Positions 1 to 5,290 of a DNA stretch of 5,290 bases are shown one piece after another (position 1 is the first letter of the stretch; every line of letters begins with the position of its first letter). The notes below the pieces were generated by a model, which saw nothing but the letters and a program-made list of their open reading frames with translations, did no database searches and had not been told where the DNA came from. The stretch comes from Altererythrobacter sp. GTDB taxonomy: Bacteria; Pseudomonadota; Alphaproteobacteria; Sphingomonadales; Sphingomonadaceae. The translations under genes were made by a program, and so were the position numbers. The stretch covers positions 1 to 5,290 of the forward strand of contig WTKI01000307.1 of NCBI GenBank assembly GCA_011524425.1, in the 5' to 3' direction.

Positions 1-1092
1 GTGGAACAGATGATCCGCGTTGCAGCTGGTGAAAAGCTGGAAATGACGCAGGATGATATCGGGATTGACGGATGGTCGATCGAAAACCGTGTCTATGCCG
101 AAGACCCTTATCGCGGGTTCCTTCCGTCAACCGGGCGCTTGATTGAATACAAGCCGCCGCTGGAAGGCTGGACCGATGATGGCGAGGCGAATGGCCGCCG
201 CGGTGTTGGCGGCGTGCGGGTCGATGATGGTGTTTATGAAGGCGGCGAAGTGTCGATGTTTTACGACCCGATGATCGCAAAGCTGATCACTTGGGGCAAG
301 ACGCGCGATGAAGCGGCTGACTTGCAGATCCAAGCGCTTGATGCGTTCCGGATCAAAGGCCTTGGTCACAATGTCGATTTTGTCAGCGCGATTATGCAGC
401 ATCCGCGCTTCCGCTCTGGCGAGCTGACCACTGGCTTTATTGCCGAGGAATACCCTGAGGGTTTTGAAGGGGCAGCGGCCTCTGAGGAACTCAAACGCGG
501 CCTTGCAGCCATTGGCGGAGTGATCGCAACGGCTGACGCGGACAGAGCGCGGCGGATTGACCAGCAGCTTGCTGGTGAAATGTATGCGCCGGGCGATTGG
601 GCCATCCGCATTGGTGCAAGCGAGGAGACTGCAACGCATTTTGAAGTGCTGATTGATGAGGAATCGATCCTTGTTGATGGCGAACCGGTCGATTGCAGCT
701 TTGAATACACACCGGGTGAGACCATTGTGGATGTCGAGCTTGCCGGCGAGGCCATGACGATCCAGCTTGAGTCGACGCGCATCGGCTATGTCGTGACTAC
801 ACGCGGAGCAAGCCATGAGCTGCGCATCTTGCCGCAGCGCATCGCTAAGCTTGCGGGTCACATGATTGAGAAAGAGCCGCCTGATCTTTCCAAACTGTTG
901 ATCTGTCCGATGCCGGGTCTACTTGTGAAGCTGCACGTTGCGGAAGGCGAAGAAGTTCAGCCCGGTCAGCCGCTGGCCACGGTCGAAGCGATGAAGATGG
1001 AAAACATCCTGCGCGCTGAAAAACAAACAGTGGTGACGAAGGTCAATGCAGCTGAAGGCGATAGCCTAGCAGTGGATGCAGTGATTCTGTAG
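1..1092 (+). CDS. pccA: Propionyl-CoA carboxylase alpha subunit, biotin carboxylase/biotin carrier (5' end missing)
   Basis: This is the C-terminal 363 residues of an acyl-CoA carboxylase alpha chain. The family carboxylates biotin with ATP and bicarbonate and passes CO2 to a beta subunit that converts propionyl-CoA to methylmalonyl-CoA in the cytoplasm. The first codon, GTG, is an internal Val: the text starts just after the biotin carboxylase active-site segment, so about 300 N-terminal residues lie outside. Visible parts are the end of the biotin carboxylase domain (about 1-150, with IENRVYAEDPYRGFLPS and an Arg at 73 in GVRVDDGVY that probably matches the conserved bicarbonate-contacting Arg), a middle region matching the PccA biotin-transfer domain (about 175-290), and a biotinyl domain (about 297-363) with EAMKMEN, where Lys332 is the biotinylation site. 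It ends with TAG, 13 bp before the convergent hydrolase stop. The FYDPMIAKLITWGK and FIAEEYPEGF stretches favour PccA over methylcrotonyl-CoA carboxylase or AccC. The beta subunit is not in view. Confidence 0.92.
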   Translation: MEQMIRVAAGEKLEMTQDDIGIDGWSIENRVYAEDPYRGFLPSTGRLIEYKPPLEGWTDDGEANGRRGVGGVRVDDGVYEGGEVSMFYDPMIAKLITWGKTRDEAADLQIQALDAFRIKGLGHNVDFVSAIMQHPRFRSGELTTGFIAEEYPEGFEGAAASEELKRGLAAIGGVIATADADRARRIDQQLAGEMYAPGDWAIRIGASEETATHFEVLIDEESILVDGEPVDCSFEYTPGETIVDVELAGEAMTIQLESTRIGYVVTTRGASHELRILPQRIAKLAGHMIEKEPPDLSKLLICPMPGLLVKLHVAEGEEVQPGQPLATVEAMKMENILRAEKQTVVTKVNAAEGDSLAVDAVIL

Positions 1093-1095
1093 CTG

Positions 1096-1111
1096 GAGTA
1101 GGTAACTACTC
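1096..1111. terminator. Short hairpin across the convergent pccA/hydrolase stops, possible bidirectional terminator
   Basis: A perfect 6-bp inverted repeat, GAGTAG-GTAA-CTACTC, fills the gap between the two facing stop codons and contains the hydrolase's TAG stop. Read on the plus strand, the loop GUAA fits the stable GNRA tetraloop class. No T-tract follows on either strand (CTTCC on plus, CAGCTACAG on minus), so it is not a textbook intrinsic terminator. It may only stall polymerase or protect 3' ends, or it may be chance. Confidence 0.35.
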
Positions 1112-1876
1112 TTCCACCATCGCCACAGCTCTGATCCAGCCTGCGCTTGCCCGTTCGATCTTCACTGGGAAACAGCTGAACATGAAGCCATGGCTGGGCA
1201 GCGCAGCAAGGTTCGTGAGCTTTTCGATCTGATAATAGGGGCGGATCCGACCGGCCTTGTGGCCTTCCCAGATGATGGAAGGATCGCGCGTTTCAGCCCA
1301 TCTCTTGGCCGTATGGCTGAAAGGCGCGTCCCAACTCCACGCATCGGTGCCGACCACTTCCACCCCTCGTTCCGTCAGCCAAAGGGTCGCTTCAGCACCT
1401 AACCCAACGCCTTGGTCGGTGAAGTTCTCAGTACCGTAAATCGCGCCTGACTGGATGAGGACGATGTCGAGCGGCTGAAGCTCGTATCCGATTTCGCAAA
1501 ACGTCGCTTCAAGCTCAGCGGCGGTGACGACATGCCCATGCGGAAAATGCGAAAAGTCGAGCTTCACCCCCGGTCGGAAGAACCTGTCGAGTGGAGCCTC
1601 GTCAATACTCGGAGCGGGATTTGCGCCGTCATCTGTTGTTGAATGGTAATGCCACGGCGCATCCATATGCGTACCATTGTGTGTCGACACTTCGAGCATC
1701 TCTACCGCCCAACCTTCGCCATCGGGTAAGTCCGATTTCTCAAGTCCGGGAAAAAACATCGCGATTTGTTGCCAAGTGTCTTCATGCGTCATGTACGTGA
1801 CCTTGGGACGCATGACATCCGGGTCAGAGATCACATCATTGGTAATCGGGATTGAAAGGTCAATGAAGCGGGGCAT
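1106..1876 (-). CDS. Cyclase-family metal-dependent hydrolase (kynurenine formamidase/isatin hydrolase-like)
   Basis: A 256-residue cytoplasmic protein of the cyclase family (Pfam PF04199), whose members use Mn2+ or Zn2+ to hydrolyse amide or ester bonds in substrates such as N-formylkynurenine or isatin. The signature HNGTHMDAPWHYH lies at residues 66-78, giving metal-site residues His66, His70 and Asp72. His206 and Glu218 sit 12 residues apart, as the distal His/Glu pair of bacterial KynB does, so the active site looks intact. TDAWSWDAPF (178-186) and the tail CFPVKIERASAGW are typical of the broader cyclase family. At 256 residues it is longer than classical KynB (about 210), with extra sequence near 20-55 and 186-206, so kynurenine formamidase activity is not assured. 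ATG at 1876 is preferred over TTG at 1882 because AAGG at 1887-1884 is 7 nt from the ATG but only 1 nt from the TTG. It is the last gene of an aroK-aroB cluster and starts 2 bp after the aroB stop. Family is secure; substrate is unknown. Confidence 0.9.
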   Translation of the reverse strand: MPRFIDLSIPITNDVISDPDVMRPKVTYMTHEDTWQQIAMFFPGLEKSDLPDGEGWAVEMLEVSTHNGTHMDAPWHYHSTTDDGANPAPSIDEAPLDRFFRPGVKLDFSHFPHGHVVTAAELEATFCEIGYELQPLDIVLIQSGAIYGTENFTDQGVGLGAEATLWLTERGVEVVGTDAWSWDAPFSHTAKRWAETRDPSIIWEGHKAGRIRPYYQIEKLTNLAALPSHGFMFSCFPVKIERASAGWIRAVAMVEE

Positions 1877-1878
1877 GG

Positions 1879-2985
1879 TCAAGCCTTGAGCTGCTCATCC
1901 AGAAATGCGGCAATGTCGGACAGCTCGACATCCTTTGCAAAATACGCTTCGCCGATCCCCTTAAGCAAGATGAAAGGCAGAGTGCCTGCGTCCATCTTCT
2001 TGTCGTGCAGCATATGATCGGCGAGCTTTTGCCCGTCACACTTCAGGCCCAGTTCGGACAATTCCGAAGGCAAGCCCGCATTAGCAACAGCGCGTGCGAC
2101 GCGTTCCGCATCTTCATTGGAAATCTCGCCGCGCCGCGCCGAGTAACGCGCGGCCAGAACCATACCCATAGCCACAGCTTCGCCATGCAGCAGCGTATCG
2201 GAAAAACCTGTCTCTGCTTCTAGTGCGTGTCCGAAAGTGTGGCCCAGATTGAGCAGCGCGCGCACCCCGGTGGTCTCGCGCTCGTCCTCTGCCACAATGC
2301 GCGCTTTGGCTGCAACGCTGCTGGCGACGGCCATTTCCAGCGGCTCTGCATCGCGCGCCAGCACCCGCGGCCCCATGCTTTCCAGCCAGCTAAAGAATTC
2401 CGCGTCCCCCAGGATCCCGTATTTGAGCACTTCGGCATAGCCCGCGCGCATCTCGCGAGGCGGCAGGGTTTCAAGGACAGATAGATCAGCCAGCACCAGT
2501 GATGGCTGATGGAAGGCTCCGATCAGGTTCTTTCCAGCGCCTGTGTTGATTGCAGTCTTGCCGCCAACGCTGGAATCCACTTGTGCCAACAGCGTTGTTG
2601 GGATCTGCACAAAGCCGCAGCCGCGTTTGAGGACCGCGCAGGCAAATCCGGTCAAGTCGCCGACTACGCCGCCGCCAAGCGCTACCACATGGTCGCCGCG
2701 CTCAACCCCTTCTGCCAGCAGCCAGTCAGTGAGAGCCTCCAGACCCTGCCAGCTTTTTGCACCTTCTCCCGGATCAACCACATGCCATGCCGCTTCATGG
2801 CCGCTATCCTCCAGAGCATCTTCCAGCGCCCGTCGCCAGAAAGTTGCGACATTGGTATCAGTGACGACCGGCACGCGCTTTTTGCGCAGGAACTGCCCGG
2901 CTTCTTCGCCGATGCGGTCAATCAACCCGCGCGCAATGCGCACTTCGTATTCGCGTCCAGCAAGTGCAACCGGGATCACAGCCAT
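1879..2985 (-). CDS. aroB: 3-dehydroquinate synthase
   Basis: AroB converts DAHP to 3-dehydroquinate, the second step of the shikimate pathway, in the cytoplasm with NAD+ and a divalent metal. The 368-residue length is normal and the protein appears complete. The NAD-binding N-terminal half carries GGGVVGDLTGF (104-114), followed by QIPTTLLAQVDSSVGGKTAIN (starting at 127) and GKNLIGAFHQP (151-161). Metal ligands expected from the family are Glu185 in AGYAEVLKYG, His249 in LNLGHTFGHALE and His267 in LHGEAVAMGM. The C-terminal HDKKMDAG (327-334) supplies conserved substrate-contacting lysines. The ATG at 2985 has AAGGA 9 nt upstream and overlaps the end of aroK by 10 bp, so the two are almost certainly co-transcribed and probably translationally coupled. 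The cyclase-family hydrolase follows at once. No missing catalytic motif or frame disruption is visible. Confidence 0.97.
   Translation of the reverse strand: MAVIPVALAGREYEVRIARGLIDRIGEEAGQFLRKKRVPVVTDTNVATFWRRALEDALEDSGHEAAWHVVDPGEGAKSWQGLEALTDWLLAEGVERGDHVVALGGGVVGDLTGFACAVLKRGCGFVQIPTTLLAQVDSSVGGKTAINTGAGKNLIGAFHQPSLVLADLSVLETLPPREMRAGYAEVLKYGILGDAEFFSWLESMGPRVLARDAEPLEMAVASSVAAKARIVAEDERETTGVRALLNLGHTFGHALEAETGFSDTLLHGEAVAMGMVLAARYSARRGEISNEDAERVARAVANAGLPSELSELGLKCDGQKLADHMLHDKKMDAGTLPFILLKGIGEAYFAKDVELSDIAAFLDEQLKA
1884..1887 (-). promoter_or_regulatory. Ribosome binding site deciding the hydrolase start
   Basis: On the minus strand AAGG ends 7 nt before the ATG at 1876 and lies inside the last two codons of aroB. 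A TTG at 1882 in the same frame, overlapping the aroB TGA, would have this site only 1 nt upstream and is unlikely to be used. The arrangement suggests that ribosomes finishing aroB restart on the hydrolase. Confidence 0.6.
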
Positions 2986-3545
2986 GCGTCGAGTTCCTTC
3001 AGAATTGCGTCCACTGTGCGCATATGCGGTCCATCGCCAGACACAACCCTGATTTGCGCCTGTGAGTAGAAAGGTTTGCGATCTTCCATCAGGCGACCCA
3101 ATATCTCGGCCGGATCGCCATTGCGGAGCAAGGGGCGTGTATCGCGCCGCCCTGTTCGTTCGACTAAGGTTTCCAGTTCAGCGTCGATCCATACAGCGAC
3201 AGCGCGATCCAGGATGAGCGAGCGTGTCTCAGGATCGACAAAAGCCCCGCCGCCTGTTGCTATCACCCCGGTTCCATCCTCGACCAGCCGCGCGATGACA
3301 CGGCGTTCGCCGTCACGGAAATAGGCCTCGCCAAATTCTTCGAAAATTTCGCTGACACTGCGTTGAGCGGCTTCCTCGATCTCTTCATCTGCGTCCGCAA
3401 AGTCACGCAGCAATGCGCTCGCCAGGCGCTTGCCGACAGTGGATTTGCCAACACCCATCAGGCCGACCAGCACCAGCGGACGGCCCAATCGCTTTGCAAT
3501 GTCAGCGATTTGCGATGAATTGAGGGTAGGCTCTTCAGAGGTCAT
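2976..3545 (-). CDS. aroK: Shikimate kinase
   Basis: Shikimate kinase transfers phosphate from ATP to the 3-hydroxyl of shikimate, the fifth step of the common aromatic pathway, in the cytoplasm. The 189-residue protein has the Walker A loop GLMGVGKST at 28-36 (Lys34 for ATP phosphates), the D-A-D motif at 51-53 (metal and shikimate), Arg77 in YFRDGER (shikimate contact), the GGG turn at 98-100, the lid segment RRDTRPLL with Arg137, and Arg156 in RKPFY. It begins about 20 residues before the usual enterobacterial start; such extensions ending in LGRPLVLVGLMG are familiar in alphaproteobacteria. No good alternative start lies closer to the P-loop (only a TTG at codon 20 and a GTG at codon 25), so the ATG at 3545 is kept although its ribosome binding site is weak. 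It is first in the aroK-aroB-hydrolase cluster and divergent from the membrane-protein gene 38 bp away. It could be named aroL; aroK is the usual name in this arrangement. Confidence 0.96.
   Translation of the reverse strand: MTSEEPTLNSSQIADIAKRLGRPLVLVGLMGVGKSTVGKRLASALLRDFADADEEIEEAAQRSVSEIFEEFGEAYFRDGERRVIARLVEDGTGVIATGGGAFVDPETRSLILDRAVAVWIDAELETLVERTGRRDTRPLLRNGDPAEILGRLMEDRKPFYSQAQIRVVSGDGPHMRTVDAILKELDAWL
2995..2999 (-). promoter_or_regulatory. Ribosome binding site of aroB inside the end of aroK
   Basis: AAGGA on the minus strand lies 9 nt before the aroB ATG at 2985 and within the last codons of aroK. It supports the ATG start and the 10-bp gene overlap, and fits coupled translation of the two enzymes. 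Confidence 0.6.
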
Positions 3546-3583
3546 TGCTGTTCTGCCTAGAGATGGGGTAGGGCTGACGCAAT
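3546..3583. promoter_or_regulatory. 38-bp divergent intergenic region between aroK and the small membrane protein gene
   Basis: Both neighbouring genes read outward from this 38-bp gap. An in-frame TGA at 3575-3577 rules out an earlier start for the plus-strand gene, so the gap is real on that side. I see no convincing -35/-10 pair on either strand within it, and only weak purine runs as ribosome binding sites (GGGGTAGGG at 3565-3573 for the plus gene). Promoters probably extend into the 5' coding parts of both genes and may overlap. No operator can be named. Confidence 0.4.
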
Positions 3584-3775
3584 ATGGCGCGTAAGCAAAA
3601 CCGTATCCTGCCGATGGAGAATTCTGGCGCTAGTGGGGGGCTGTCACGGCGTCGCATTCTTATGTGGTCTTTGATGGGTTTGATGGTTGTGTTGATCGTC
3701 GCCTATATTGATGGTGGTGAAGAACCATTATACCCGATGAGCGAAACTGTAGCATTGCCGGAGAGCGCGGGATGA
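3584..3775 (+). CDS. Small single-span inner membrane protein, function unknown
   Basis: A 63-residue protein I do not recognise. It has a basic N-terminus (Arg/Lys at 3, 4 and 7), a Gly/Ser linker, an RRR cluster at 22-24, then one hydrophobic span at about 25-42 (ILMWSLMGLMVVLIVAYI), and a 21-residue acidic tail. By the positive-inside rule the N-terminus is cytoplasmic and the tail periplasmic. It has no cysteine, so it is not a lipoprotein, and the arginine cluster sits too deep for a simple cleavable signal peptide. The ATG at 3584 is the first start after an in-frame TGA at 3575-3577; a second ATG at codon 11 is possible. Its stop overlaps the next start as ATGA, so the two products are likely made together. 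That overlap, and a membrane span with real flanking-charge logic, argue that this is a true gene rather than a chance ORF. Confidence 0.75.
   Translation: MARKQNRILPMENSGASGGLSRRRILMWSLMGLMVVLIVAYIDGGEEPLYPMSETVALPESAG
3760..3765 (+). promoter_or_regulatory. Ribosome binding site of the exported helical protein
   Basis: GGAGAG lies 6 nt before the ATG at 3772, inside the last codons of the small membrane protein gene. It is the strongest Shine-Dalgarno match on this strand and fixes the start of the downstream gene just ahead of a clear signal peptide. Confidence 0.65.
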
Positions 3776-5290
3776 GCCGAATTTCGGCGAAATGGATTGG
3801 TGTAGCTGCATCCGCGGCCCTCGTCGCGACAGGTGCAGGTATTGCGTTGGCACAAGACGCGCCAGAATCGCTTTTGCCGCCAGGTTTTGATGATCCGGCA
3901 CCGCCGCCTCCTCAGCCAACTCCTTCGCCACGTCCTGATCCTGGCGTAACCGCGCCGCCGCTTCAGCCGGGCCAGCCCGCGTTAGAGCCGGGAGTGCCGG
4001 GACCCGTGGTGCAACCAATTCCCGGCGCAGGCGCGATACCGCAATTGTCCGATATCGATCTTTCCAATCTTCCTACGATTGAAGAGCTGGAAGCCATGTC
4101 CACCGACGAGCTTGACCAGCTTTTAGGCCTTACACCCAATTTCGATATCCCTCAGGCCGCGCGCCGCGCCATGACGCAAGTCGGGGTTATTGACGAGACT
4201 GAAGGTGGGCTGCCGCGCGCAAGCCTGGCTCGCCAACCTGCAAGTCTTGTTCGTGCAATCCTGCAAGGTAGTGACGGACCGCTTGTCTCGCGTTGGGGGC
4301 ACATACTCATGCGCCGTGCTCTGGCAAGCAGGCTCGCAGCGCCGAGTGGCATGAGCCCGGTTGAATTTGCAGCTCTCAGAGCGCGCAGCCTTAATGCCAT
4401 GGGCGAACATGCAGCAGCACGTGCTCTGGTGCAGGACGTGGATACCGGAAACTGGGATCGGGGACTGACCGATGAAGCCATCTCTGCATATGTCGCAACG
4501 AGCGATGTTGTTGGTGCTTGCCCTGCGGTACGATTGCAAGGCTCGCGAGAGGGGGACACACGCTGGGCGTTGCTACAGGCGATCTGCAATGCCTATGCCG
4601 GTGAAGGAACGCGCGCCGGAGCAGAATTGGATCGCGCCTTGCGCGGCCAGCCTGAAGATGAACGCATAGATGTCTTGCTGGCGCAACGCTATGCTGGCGC
4701 AGCCGGAAACGGACGACGCGCGGTTGATATTGAATGGGACGATGTCGTCGCGCTTAACCCGTGGCGCTTTGCTTTAGCGAACGCAGTTGGCGAGCAAATC
4801 CCTGAAGGATTGCGGGAAAACGCCGGTCCTTACTATCAAAGAGTATGGGCCACTGCTTCAATGCTTCCGCTGGATTTACGGGCGCTAGGCGCGGACAGGG
4901 CCGGGCGTGAAGGGCTACTTTCGTCCAGCGCGATGGTGGACCTATACAGCCAGATATATGCCGATGACCGGATAGAAGGTGAGGCAGCACAGCGCGCTGT
5001 TGCCTTGCGCAACGCCTACGTCGCTTCTGCCGCCGGAGATCGCTTGGCTGCAATGCAGGAAATCTGGGGCGGGGCTGAAGCGACCGATTATGGACGCTAT
5101 GTTCTCACTGCCTTTGCTGCCGCCCGTTTTGCTCCGTCAGAAAATTATGCTGATGCGGCCAATGCCCTCATCGCATCTATGCTCACAGCAGGACTAGACC
5201 GCGATGCAATGGCATGGGCAAGTCTGGTGAGCGCAGATAGTGACGCGGGCGCGATGCTGACTTTGGCACGACCGGGGCGCGTTGTAATGC
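3772..5290 (+). CDS. Exported proline-rich, alpha-helical repeat-like protein, function unknown (3' end missing)
   Basis: An open frame of 506 codons with no stop before the right edge, starting at an ATG that overlaps the previous stop by 4 bp. Residues 1-27 form a signal peptide: a basic N-terminus (Arg3, Lys7), an Ala/Val-rich core and an ALA cleavage site before Gln28, so the product is periplasmic or outer-membrane associated. Residues 35-90 are a flexible Pro-rich linker (APPPPQPTPSPRPDPG within it). A short acidic helical segment follows (about 94-118), then a long Ala/Leu/Arg-rich region from about 120 with spaced helices such as NAMGEHAAARALV, suggesting a TPR- or Sel1-like solenoid, although no repeat matches a strict consensus. 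Cys250 and Cys272, in ACPAV and LQAICNAYAGE, are the only cysteines seen and could form a periplasmic disulfide. The overall design resembles unnamed conserved secreted proteins of alphaproteobacteria that I recall only in outline. A scaffold or envelope role is a guess. Confidence 0.85.
   Translation, partial: MSRISAKWIGVAASAALVATGAGIALAQDAPESLLPPGFDDPAPPPPQPTPSPRPDPGVTAPPLQPGQPALEPGVPGPVVQPIPGAGAIPQLSDIDLSNLPTIEELEAMSTDELDQLLGLTPNFDIPQAARRAMTQVGVIDETEGGLPRASLARQPASLVRAILQGSDGPLVSRWGHILMRRALASRLAAPSGMSPVEFAALRARSLNAMGEHAAARALVQDVDTGNWDRGLTDEAISAYVATSDVVGACPAVRLQGSREGDTRWALLQAICNAYAGEGTRAGAELDRALRGQPEDERIDVLLAQRYAGAAGNGRRAVDIEWDDVVALNPWRFALANAVGEQIPEGLRENAGPYYQRVWATASMLPLDLRALGADRAGREGLLSSSAMVDLYSQIYADDRIEGEAAQRAVALRNAYVASAAGDRLAAMQEIWGGAEATDYGRYVLTAFAAARFAPSENYADAANALIASMLTAGLDRDAMAWASLVSADSDAGAMLTLARPGRVVM

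Noticed and set aside
127..861. A 244-codon open frame on the minus strand opposite pccA
   Set aside because: It lies wholly antisense to a strongly conserved carboxylase frame. Its translation is rich in Arg, His and Cys with no recognisable domain, as expected from the reverse of a high-GC coding frame.
1190..1889. Several 60-70 codon plus-strand frames inside the hydrolase gene
   Set aside because: They are antisense to a protein with complete catalytic motifs and have no convincing ribosome binding sites or conserved features.
2509..3069. A 186-codon open frame, and a second overlapping one of 169 codons, on the plus strand opposite aroB
   Set aside because: Both are antisense to secure aroB and aroK coding sequence, show no family motif, and have compositions typical of shadow frames.
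3494..3522. TTGCAA with a possible -10 at about 3517, considered as a plus-strand promoter
   Set aside because: The -10 candidate matches the consensus at about half its positions and lies within aroK coding sequence; the match is too weak to annotate.
3556..3572. CCTA...TAGG inverted repeat in the aroK divergent gap, considered as an operator
   Set aside because: The arms are only 4 bp with a 9-bp spacer, which is expected by chance, and no matching copy was noticed nearby.
3874..4040. Proline-codon-rich stretch considered as a DNA tandem repeat
   Set aside because: The prolines use mixed codons and irregular spacing, with no repeating nucleotide unit; it is a low-complexity protein linker, not a DNA repeat.
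4123..4589. Two overlapping minus-strand open frames of about 140 codons opposite the exported protein gene
   Set aside because: The plus-strand frame has a signal peptide, a well placed ribosome binding site and an unbroken 506 codons. The minus-strand products have neither domain nor plausible start context.

Overview
The window looks like chromosomal DNA from an alphaproteobacterium, most likely a member of the Sphingomonadales (Erythrobacter/Sphingomonad type). This is inferred from moderately high GC, the style of the PccA, AroK and AroB proteins, the N-terminally extended shikimate kinase, and the opening of the secreted protein at the right-hand end. No rRNA, marker gene or database comparison was available, so the assignment is a judgement.

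Layout: (1) 1-1092, plus strand: the C-terminal half of a biotin-dependent acyl-CoA carboxylase alpha subunit, best read as propionyl-CoA carboxylase PccA, cut by the left edge. (2) 1106-3545, minus strand: a tight three-gene cluster transcribed in the order aroK (shikimate kinase), aroB (3-dehydroquinate synthase), cyclase-family metal hydrolase. aroK and aroB overlap by 10 bp, and aroB and the hydrolase are 2 bp apart with the hydrolase's ribosome binding site inside the end of aroB. (3) 3584-5290, plus strand: a 63-residue single-span membrane protein whose stop overlaps, as ATGA, the start of a long exported protein. The latter has a signal peptide, a proline-rich linker and an alanine-rich helical domain, and runs off the right edge.

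AroB makes 3-dehydroquinate at the entry to the common aromatic pathway and AroK phosphorylates shikimate later in it. The co-directional hydrolase has all the expected metal-site residues of the kynurenine formamidase/isatin hydrolase family, but its substrate cannot be read from the sequence. PccA is an unrelated neighbour that meets the cluster tail to tail, with 13 bp between stops and a short hairpin across the junction. The divergent membrane/secreted pair starts only 38 bp from aroK, so both promoters must be compressed or lie partly in coding sequence.

Most of the window is ordinary core metabolism. The least explained part is the coupled small-membrane-protein and proline-rich exported-protein pair. 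I see no mobile element, CRISPR array, tRNA or rRNA, and no non-coding stretch over 40 bp.
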